15,786 bases of DNA from an uncultured Clostridium sp. (GTDB taxonomy: Bacteria; Bacillota; Clostridia; Clostridiales; Clostridiaceae): NCBI RefSeq assembly GCF_937920395.1, contig NZ_CALEVF010000293.1, forward strand, positions 1 through 15,786. The letters run 5' to 3'. Below are positions 1 to 5,504 of this stretch, piece by piece. The notes below the pieces were generated by a model. The model worked only from the letters and a program-made list of their open reading frames with translations, was not told the DNA's origin and made no database searches. A program made the position numbers and the translations under genes. Positions within the stretch are counted from its first letter, which is position 1. The number at the start of each line of letters is the position of its first letter.

Positions 1-659
1 AAAAAGGATATAAAGTTGGACTTATGGATTCAGATATTACAGGGCCAAGTATACCCAGATTATTAGGGATTAAAGACGTTAAACCTTTTATGAACGAATC
101 GGGTATTATACCGGTTAAAACTAATGAGGGCATTGATGTTATTTCAATGAATTTTTTAGTGGAAAATGAAGATGATCCAGTTATCTTTCGGGGCCCTGCA
201 GTTTCTGGTGTTGTTAAGCAGTTTTGGACTGATGTTATATGGGGAGAACTTGATTATTTAATTATAGATATGCCTCCTGGCACAGGTGATGTTGCGCTGA
301 CAGTAATGCAATCAATACCAGTTACAGGTATTGTAATGATTTCAACACCACAGGACTTAGTATCTATGATTGTTGGAAAAGCAGTAAATATGGCACGCAA
401 GTTAAACATTGATATAATAGGATTAATAGAGAATATGAGTTATATTGTTTGTCCAGGATGCACGGAGAAAATAAAAATGTTTGACTCAGATAACATAGAT
501 GAATTTTTAGATAAAAATGATTTAGATTTACTTGGGGAAATTCCGATGTGTAGAGAAATAGTTAATATTTCTAACAAAGGTGAATACAAGTTAAATGATG
601 AATTAACAGAAATAGTTGAAAATATTATTAATAAAATTATTAACAAGACAAAACAATAA
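1..659 (+). CDS. Mrp/NBP35-family Fe-S cluster carrier ATPase (5' partial)
   Basis: C-terminal part of a P-loop ATPase of the Mrp/ApbC/NBP35 group, cytosolic proteins that carry Fe-S clusters to apoproteins. The reading frame is open from base 3 and enters the window from upstream: the codons before the first ATG (base 24) read KGYKVGL and join the typical Mrp stretch MDSDITGPSIP, so that ATG is internal and the Walker A loop lies outside the window. Visible family features are LIIDMPPGTGD (Walker B region), STPQDLVSMIVGKAVNMA, and the CPGC pair near the C-terminus that binds a bridging cluster in the dimer. The stop is followed after 19 bases by the NifX-like gene, so the two are probably cotranscribed. 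The family call is secure; the specific client protein cannot be told. Confidence 0.93.
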   Translation, partial: KGYKVGLMDSDITGPSIPRLLGIKDVKPFMNESGIIPVKTNEGIDVISMNFLVENEDDPVIFRGPAVSGVVKQFWTDVIWGELDYLIIDMPPGTGDVALTVMQSIPVTGIVMISTPQDLVSMIVGKAVNMARKLNIDIIGLIENMSYIVCPGCTEKIKMFDSDNIDEFLDKNDLDLLGEIPMCREIVNISNKGEYKLNDELTEIVENIINKIINKTKQ

Positions 660-678
660 AAAGTGGAGGTAATATTTT

Positions 679-1035
679 ATGAAAATAGCAATACCTAATA
701 ACGGTAGTATGGTGAATCAACATTTTGGAATGAGCAAAAGTTTTGTTATTGTTACTATAGAAGATAAAAAAATTATAAGTACTGAAGAAATATCAGCAGC
801 CCTGCTCCAACATGAGCATCAAGGATTAGCAGATTTACTAAAAAATCAAGGAGCAACAGTGGTTATTACTGGTGGAATTGGTGGAGGAGCAATCAGCGGG
901 CTTGAGCAAAATGGTCTTGAGGTAATAAAAGGAGCATCTGGTGAGTATAAAAAGGTAATTGAAGAATATATTAATGGAACATTAGAAAATAAAGATGTAG
1001 TTTGTAATCACCATGGTGAACATCATCATCAATAA
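679..1035 (+). CDS. NifX/NifB-type dinitrogenase iron-molybdenum cofactor family protein
   Basis: Small (118 aa) cytosolic protein of the fold shared by NifX, VnfX and the NifB C-terminal domain, which in nitrogen fixers bind Fe-S precursors of the cofactor. The start MKIAIPNNGSMVNQHFGMS matches the family opening, and VVITGGIGGGAISGLEQNGL is its glycine-rich core. The tail HHGEHHHQ is histidine-rich and may bind metal. An SD (GGAGG, 664-668) precedes the ATG. No nif genes are visible. Such proteins are common beside Mrp ATPases in anaerobes that do not fix nitrogen, where an Fe-S or metal-cluster handling role is assumed but not shown. Confidence 0.9.
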   Translation: MKIAIPNNGSMVNQHFGMSKSFVIVTIEDKKIISTEEISAALLQHEHQGLADLLKNQGATVVITGGIGGGAISGLEQNGLEVIKGASGEYKKVIEEYINGTLENKDVVCNHHGEHHHQ

Positions 1036-1042
1036 ATGATAG

Positions 1043-1081
1043 AAAAAAGGAGCACAGTTCAAACTGATATGCTCCTTTTTT
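1043..1081 (+). terminator. Intrinsic terminator after the Mrp/NifX pair
   Basis: Stem AAAAAAGGAGCA (1043-1054) pairs with TGCTCCTTTTTT (1070-1081). An inner stem CAGTT/AACTG (1055-1059 and 1062-1066) extends it, with a 3-nt bulge. The A-tract/T-tract arrangement lets it work in either direction. It separates the Mrp/NifX transcript from the protease cassette. Confidence 0.9.
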
Positions 1082-1340
1082 CTGTTTAATTATAAACATT
1101 ATTTAATCTTTGATCAAAATAATATTCCTTTCAAGTTCTATATATTTAGTCTTTGGTTTTGTTTCATTGAGACAATCTTTTTAATCAATTATTATACTTT
1201 GTATATTCAAAAAAATAAAGTTTTATGACAAATATGTTGTATTATGTTTAATTATCAGATAATATGTAATAAAATGTACTAGAAAAGGTAATAGATAGAA
1301 AAATTTATAGAGAAATTTATGTTGAGGAGGCGAATTATTA
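1082..1340 (+). other. Intergenic leader region of the protease cassette
   Basis: About 260 bases with no credible gene. It holds one plausible promoter (1167-1195) and then roughly 140 bases of AT-rich sequence before the Shine-Dalgarno at 1324-1330. I found no strong hairpin or recognisable riboswitch in it. If the promoter is used, the transcript has a long 5' leader. Confidence 0.5.
1167..1195 (+). promoter_or_regulatory. Candidate sigma-A promoter for the protease cassette
   Basis: TTGAGA (1167-1172) and TATTAT (1190-1195) are separated by 17 bases, close to the housekeeping consensus. In such AT-rich DNA chance matches are common, but no better pair was found between the upstream terminator and the first gene. 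Confidence 0.45.
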
Positions 1341-1397
1341 GTGATTACAAATTGTGGAAATTGTTATATGACTAATTTAAGTAATGAAAAAGCATAG
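1341..1397 (+). CDS. Possible 18-residue leader peptide with a CxxC motif
   Basis: A GTG at 1341, ten bases after a very good Shine-Dalgarno (GAGGAGG, 1324-1330), opens a short frame reading MITNCGNCYMTNLSNEKA and stopping at 1395-1397. The next gene starts at ATG 1384, inside this frame and without an SD of its own, so the peptide could serve to couple translation into it. Alternatively it is the N-terminal end of a once longer protein, since a one-base change in the A-run at 1387-1391 would fuse the two frames. It could also be a genuine small peptide (two Cys, no signal peptide). The SD is what supports it; no family is recognised. Confidence 0.4.
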   Translation: MITNCGNCYMTNLSNEKA

Positions 1398-1743
1398 CAT
1401 AAGTAGTTCGGTTATTTTTATTATTGTATTAATTGTTCTAGTAATTATAGTCGGAATTAAAGTAAGAGGTAAGAGGTCAGTTAATTTAGAACTTATAATA
1501 ATAACTGAAAGTAAAATGAATATAGAGGAAGTAAAAGAAATAATAATTGATAGTTTAAAAACATCAGATCCAAAAATAAAAGTAAATGTACGTGAATCTA
1601 GTGATGAAGTGGTTACACTGGAAAATAATTTTGTTGGAACACTTAATACAACCTTAAACAAAGATCAAGTTATTAAGATACTTTCTAAGTATAAAGGTTT
1701 TAAGCATGTTCAACCAAGTTATATATTTAAAGCAAAAAGTTGA
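1384..1743 (+). CDS. Membrane-anchored prodomain-like protein paired with the subtilase
   Basis: 119 aa: a short basic N-terminus, one transmembrane helix (about residues 9-26, Ile/Val-rich), basic KVRGKR, then a soluble domain at 35-119. That domain aligns without gaps over 85 positions with residues 306-390 of the following S8 protease, immediately before its catalytic domain. I count 24 identities; shared blocks include EEV, VN.R, DE.V and FK.V, and both stretches end in A-x-S. That position in a subtilase is the inhibitory/chaperone prodomain, so this looks like a separate tethered copy. By topology (N-terminus in, positive-inside) the domain may lie on either face; the basic residues after the helix complicate prediction. 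The gene ends 40 bases before the protease start. Its own start lacks an SD and may be coupled to the upstream mini-ORF. A role as protease inhibitor or folding aid is inferred. Confidence 0.72.
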   Translation: MKKHSISSSVIFIIVLIVLVIIVGIKVRGKRSVNLELIIITESKMNIEEVKEIIIDSLKTSDPKIKVNVRESSDEVVTLENNFVGTLNTTLNKDQVIKILSKYKGFKHVQPSYIFKAKS

Positions 1744-1783
1744 ATTATGTAATGATGTTTATAAACACGAGGGAGATTATAAT

Positions 1784-3910
1784 ATGAAAAAAATTTATTA
1801 TAAATTAATTAGTACAAGTTTAGCATTATTTTTTTTAATAGTGCAAAGTAATGGCATTTTTGCATTTGCTGATGAATTAACTACATTAGGATCCAATACA
1901 CCGGATACTGCTATAAGTTTAACGGCTGGTGAAAATTACACAAGAACAGTTAAGAGTGGTCAAGAATTATGGCTTAAACTTGATCCTTCAAAATTAATTA
2001 CTACAAAAACTCATATTAAATTTGAAGTTAAAGGGATAAGCTATTTTGAAAGTATCTATAATAGTATAGAGAATGCAAAAATAAATAAAACACATACTGA
2101 TTATTTAAATAAAAGTTCATACATATTGTATCCTATAGCTTGGCAAGGCCCATATTATGTAAAGATCAAGGCCGCTAGCAATGGAAGCATGACGATATCA
2201 TCGACACCTGAGATAAATCCACCTAGCATGCCCGCTAATGAAGATACATTTTGCACTAGCGAGGCTTTATCAAAAACAGATATAACGGTCTTAGGATTAT
2301 TACCAGTTCTAAGAAAGTTTAGAGATGAAGTACTAAAATCCTCAGATTTAGGAAAAGAAATAATTAATGTATATTATGCAACTTCAAGTTTTATATTAGA
2401 TAAGGTTGTGTTTGATAGAAACTTTAGGTCAAAAATTACGTTGCAGATATTGAAAACTTCTCATTTACTAAAGGAATTACAGTCTCTTTCTCAAAAGGGT
2501 ACAAGTAATTATGTATTAACTAAAAGTGATTACAATGCAATGTTTAATATATACAAATTAGTATCATCAGAAGTTGATAATGATTTAAGGAGCAGAATTG
2601 ATAAAATATGGACAACTATAAATTTGAAAGAATATGTGGGACTTAATTTAGCTAATTTTATGAGTAATTCTGGTATTTCAGATTTAAGAAGTTCTAAATT
2701 TGAAATATTAGTGGATACTAAAAATACTTTATCAAGAGAAGAAGTTAATGCAAAAATTAAGAACTTGTTACTTTCAAATGGATTAAATTGTAGGGTTAAC
2801 ACGCGAAATGTAGGGGATGAAAAGGTAAAAATTGATAATAGTTATGTTTTAATTATTGAGGGTTGTTCAGACAAAGCTAAATTAATAAACATAATTAAGA
2901 AGAATTCTAAATTTAAAAATGTTTCTTCCAATATACCTGTTTATGCTTTAAGTTCAGACATACAATATAAAAGTGAGTGGAATTTACAAAATGAGAAGCA
3001 AAGGGTTCCGACAAATACCGCTAATGGGACAGAGGGCGTTGTAGGAAAGAAATTTGCAGATGTAGATTATGGTGGTCTTAATAGTTTGCTCAAAAATAAA
3101 GTTTGCCCTAAAACGTTAATTGCTGTTGTTGATACAGGTGTTAATTATGAATTAGCAGATTTAAAGGATGTAGTGCAAGTTAAAAATGGTCATGATTTTG
3201 TTAATAATGATAATGATGCAATGGATGACAATAATCATGGTACACATGTTTCAGGTATAATTGCAGCAAAAAACAATAATGGATATTCTATTTCGGGTGT
3301 AAATAATATTTCCAATATATTGCCTGTGAAGGTATTGGACAGTAATGGGTCAGGTACTCAAGAAAATGTGGCAAAGGGAATAAAATATGCAGTGGATAAG
3401 GGCGCGAAAGTCATAAACTTAAGTCTAGGCGTTAGAAATAGTGATGGTTCGCCAATATTACCAAAGGATGTACCGCAAATTGAAACATAACTTAAATATG
3501 CTTATGATAAAGGGGTAACAGTTGTTGCAGCAGCTGGAAATGAGTCCAAAGGAAACCTTTCTTATCCAGCAAATTCAAAGTATGTTATAAATGTAGGTGC
3601 TACGGACAACAAAGATCAGTTAGCAAGTTTTTCAAATTGGGGGAGTGGTCTCGATGTTGTGGCTCCAGGAGTTTCAATTCCTAGTTTAATTTCGAATGGT
3701 GAAGTTGTATATTATAGTGGAACCTCTATGGCGGCGCCTCATGTTTCTGCTGTAGCTGGAATTATTTATTCTGCTAATACTAATATAACTCCAGTAAAAG
3801 CAAAGGATATTCTTCATAAAACCAGCACTGACTTAGATAAAATAGGTTATGATACAAAGTTTGGTTATGGAAGAGTAAGTGCTGCAAAAGCTTTGAAGGC
3901 TGCAGAATAA
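1784..3910 (+). pseudogene. Secreted subtilisin-family (S8) serine protease, interrupted by in-frame TAA
   Basis: Start ATG 1784 follows GAGGGAG and opens a signal peptide (MKK...LALFFLIV...AFA-DE, cleavage near residue 31). Then come a beta-type region with AxSLTAGENYTRTVKSGQ (about 40-150, resembling PPC domains), a helical stretch with LRKFRDEVLKSS...INVYYATSS (about 170-225, resembling the CFI-box domain), a prodomain (306-390) and the peptidase domain. The catalytic triad is Asp450 (VVDTGVN), His485 (NNHGTHVSG) and Ser648 (GTSMAAPHVSA), with oxyanion Asn586 (AAGNES). Codon 569, between His and Ser, is TAA (3488-3490). The frame then continues unchanged to 3910 with perfect family sequence. 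Without readthrough only 568 residues lacking Ser are made. No believable restart exists downstream. A sense codon such as CAA one transition away, a sequencing error, or real readthrough are all possible. The downstream GNAT gene starts 17 bases later. Confidence 0.88.
3488..3490 (+). other. In-frame TAA splitting the subtilase
   Basis: The codon sits between PQIET and LKYAYDKGV, a helix ahead of the oxyanion Asn strand. The next base is C, generally the weakest termination context, but the following bases are not a known readthrough signal that I can name. There is no frame change on either side, so a single substitution is enough to explain it. Confidence 0.9.
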
Positions 3911-3927
3911 AATAGGAGGAAAATAGT

Positions 3928-4428
3928 ATGGATTATAAAATTGATAAAATGATATCGTCAGATTGGAAGCAGGTATCAAAGATTTATCTTGAAGGTATTA
4001 ATACAGGTAAAGCAACTTTTCAAACTGAAGTTCCTACCTATGAAGAATGGGATAATGGACATGTTAAGCCATGCAGAGTAGTAGCTCGCCTAGGTAATGA
4101 TGTTTTAGGGTGGGGAGCACTAAGTACAACTTCAAGTAGATGTGTTTATCAAGGTGTAGCAGAAGTCAGTATATATATTGGGAAAAATCATAGAGGTAAA
4201 AGAATAGGTAAAAACCTTTTGAAAAGTTTGATTGAATTATCTGAAGAAAATGGGTTTTGGACTTTGCAGTCTGTGATTATAATAGAAAACATTTCAAGTA
4301 TAAAATTACATGAAAAATGTGGGTTTAGGGAAATTGGAAGGAGAGAAAAAGTTGCTAAAATGAAAAATGGTGATTGGCATGATGCAGTCTTTATGGAGCG
4401 TAGAAGTACTATAATTGGAATAGATTAA
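3928..4428 (+). CDS. GNAT acetyltransferase, phosphinothricin/arsinothricin acetyltransferase-like
   Basis: 166 aa cytosolic GNAT enzyme of the PAT/bar-like group, which transfers acetyl from acetyl-CoA to the amino group of small amino acids such as phosphinothricin or methionine sulfoximine. Visible features are GVAEVSIYI (Glu79, strand beta4), the acetyl-CoA loop HRGKRIGKNLL (88-98), N121-x-SSIKLHEKCGF (His128), then REKVAKMKNGDWHDAVFMERRS, the usual PAT ending. The loop has Arg92 where Gly is usual (R-x-x-G-x-G). A strong SD (AGGAGG, 3914-3919) precedes it. It follows the broken protease by 17 bases and ends before a 23-bp hairpin, so it likely shares the protease transcript. The arsenic operon starts about 260 bases on; PAT-like ArsN enzymes acetylate arsinothricin in ars loci, so that substrate is plausible but unproven. 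Confidence 0.82.
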   Translation: MDYKIDKMISSDWKQVSKIYLEGINTGKATFQTEVPTYEEWDNGHVKPCRVVARLGNDVLGWGALSTTSSRCVYQGVAEVSIYIGKNHRGKRIGKNLLKSLIELSEENGFWTLQSVIIIENISSIKLHEKCGFREIGRREKVAKMKNGDWHDAVFMERRSTIIGID

Positions 4429-4454
4429 TATACATTATAATAATTGTTTATAGT

Positions 4455-4510
4455 CTAACTAGTAAAAGGCAAATCATGTTTTTTAATATGATTTGCCTTT
4501 TACTAGTTAG
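4455..4510. terminator. Perfect 23-bp inverted repeat, likely bidirectional terminator
   Basis: Left arm 4455-4477 is the exact reverse complement of 4488-4510, with a 10-base T-rich loop between. Inside the arms lie AAAAGGC and GCCTTTT, giving a conventional terminator core (AAAAGGCAAATCAT with its mate), but pairing continues nine bases past the T-tract (CTAACTAGT/ACTAGTTAG). It closes the protease-GNAT unit and insulates arsR. Confidence 0.82.
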
Positions 4511-4570
4511 AGTATCAAGGTTATTTGCTAAAAACTATGGGAACACTTAATGAGGTGATGAATAAAATAC

Positions 4571-4595
4571 TATATATAGAAGAATGTAAATATAA
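4571..4595 (+). repeat. Upstream copy of a 25-bp direct repeat flanking the arsR promoter
   Basis: Bases 4571-4595 match 4657-4681 at 22 of 25 positions (TATATATAGA, GAA, GTAAAT and TAA are shared). The copies are 86 bases apart and bracket the -35/-10 pair. This arrangement suits two operator sites for a dimeric repressor, ArsR being the obvious candidate, though the region is AT-rich and no dyad typical of known ArsR operators is obvious. Confidence 0.5.
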
Positions 4596-4628
4596 TATCA
4601 AAAATATAATGAATTATATATTAATATA

Positions 4629-4657
4629 TTGACATAACATAGACAAAGATGTATATT
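4629..4657 (+). promoter_or_regulatory. Strong sigma-A promoter of the ars operon
   Basis: TTGACA (4629-4634), a 17-base spacer and TATATT (4652-4657). Transcription should start around 4663-4666, which falls inside the second copy of the 25-bp repeat and upstream of the SD used by arsR. Confidence 0.82.
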
Positions 4658-4681
4658 ATATATAGATGAACGTAAATGTAA
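4657..4681 (+). promoter_or_regulatory. Candidate ArsR operator overlapping -10 and transcription start
   Basis: Second copy of the 25-bp repeat. It begins at the last base of the -10 box and covers the expected transcription start. A repressor bound here would block polymerase. It also contains an ATG (4666) that might be mistaken for the arsR start. Confidence 0.5.
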
Positions 4682-4692
4682 GGGGCGATGAA

Positions 4693-5016
4693 GTGAAAGA
4701 AAATTATGATGATAGTGCAAAAATTATTAAAGCTCTTTCAGATCCTAGTAGGCTTAAGATAATTGATCTTTTGTCCTGCGGTAAAAAATGTGCTTGTGAT
4801 ATACTAGAGCATTTTGAATTTACACAGCCAACACTTTCTCATCACATGAAGGTATTAGTTGACAATGGAATTGTAAAATGTAGAAAAGATAAACTATGGA
4901 GTTACTATTCACTAAATAATAAAAACTGTAATAAACTTATATTATTTCTTATGAATCTTGTTACAGATAAAGATGAATGTATATGTAATGATAAGACTAA
5001 AAAAGAATGTGAATAA
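4693..5016 (+). CDS. arsR: ArsR/SmtB-family arsenite-responsive repressor
   Basis: Winged-helix repressor that leaves its operator on binding As(III) or Sb(III). I start it at GTG 4693, seven bases after AAGGGG (4680-4685), giving 107 aa. The in-frame ATG at 4666 would sit on the expected transcription start with no SD and would place the candidate operator inside the coding region. In the protein, LSDPSRLKIIDLLSCGKKCACDILEH carries Cys33-Ala-Cys35 at the start of the DNA-binding helix pair, matching the ELCVCDL metal site of ArsR, with an extra Cys29. FTQPTLSHHMKVL is the recognition helix region, and RKDKLWSYYSLNN the wing. The tail has further Cys residues (DECICNDKTKKEC). It is first gene of the ars operon, 26 bases before arsD. 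Confidence 0.93.
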   Translation: MKENYDDSAKIIKALSDPSRLKIIDLLSCGKKCACDILEHFEFTQPTLSHHMKVLVDNGIVKCRKDKLWSYYSLNNKNCNKLILFLMNLVTDKDECICNDKTKKECE

Positions 5017-5042
5017 TAAATAAATATAGAGGAGTGTTTTAT

Positions 5043-5429
5043 ATGAAAAAAATGATAATATTTGAACCAGCTATGTGTTGCTCAACAGGAGTTTGTGGAC
5101 CAGGAGTTGATAGACAACTATTAAGAGTTTCTTCGATAATAAATAACTTAAAAAATAATGGTATTTTAGTTGAAAGATATAATGTGTCAAGTAATCCACA
5201 GATATTTGTTGATAATAAAACAATAAATAAAATGTTAAATGAATTAGGAATAGATGTACTTCCAGTTACAATGGTGGACGATGTTGTTGTAAAAACAAAG
5301 AAATATCCAACGGATGATGAGTTTGCAAGTTTATTAGAGGTGACAGTAAGTTCTCTAAAATCAGTTATCAAAAAACCATCCATAAAAAAACCATCAAAAG
5401 GTTGCGGTTGTGACGGTGGATGCTGCTAA
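5043..5429 (+). CDS. arsD: ArsD arsenite metallochaperone
   Basis: Delivers As(III)/Sb(III) to the ArsA ATPase and can act as a weak secondary repressor. With the ATG at 5043 (eight bases after GAGGAG, 5029-5034) the protein is 128 aa. Its metal-site cysteines fall at 12, 13 and 18 (AMCCSTGVCGPGVD), the same numbering as the three essential cysteines of the E. coli plasmid protein. An upstream in-frame GTG overlaps the SD and is rejected. The thioredoxin-like fold is followed by a Lys/Ser/Pro linker (KKPSIKKPSKG) and a terminal CGCDGGCC, the extra C-terminal thiol cluster seen in many ArsD proteins. It sits between arsR and arsA, as is usual. Confidence 0.96.
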   Translation: MKKMIIFEPAMCCSTGVCGPGVDRQLLRVSSIINNLKNNGILVERYNVSSNPQIFVDNKTINKMLNELGIDVLPVTMVDDVVVKTKKYPTDDEFASLLEVTVSSLKSVIKKPSIKKPSKGCGCDGGCC

Positions 5430-5504
5430 TATCAAAATTTAAATAAAATTAATTATAAAATAAAATACAAGTTTAGATAAATCAAACAGGAGGTGTTTAA
5501 TAAC

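Noticed and set aside
1225..1254. Second promoter, ATGACA with TAATTA
   Set aside because: The -10 match is poor and the spacing is off; the pair at 1167-1195 is better.
1706..1783. Longer N-terminus for the subtilase, overlapping the prodomain gene
   Set aside because: The added 26 residues precede a complete signal peptide, and ATG 1784 has its own SD (GAGGGAG).
3659..3910. Separate 83-aa gene starting at GTG 3659
   Set aside because: The GTG is a valine codon inside the conserved DVVAPGVS segment of the subtilase and no SD precedes it. It is the 3' part of the interrupted protease.
5034..5042. Upstream GTG start for arsD
   Set aside because: It overlaps the SD. ATG 5043 has proper spacing and puts the cysteines at 12, 13 and 18 as in characterised ArsD.
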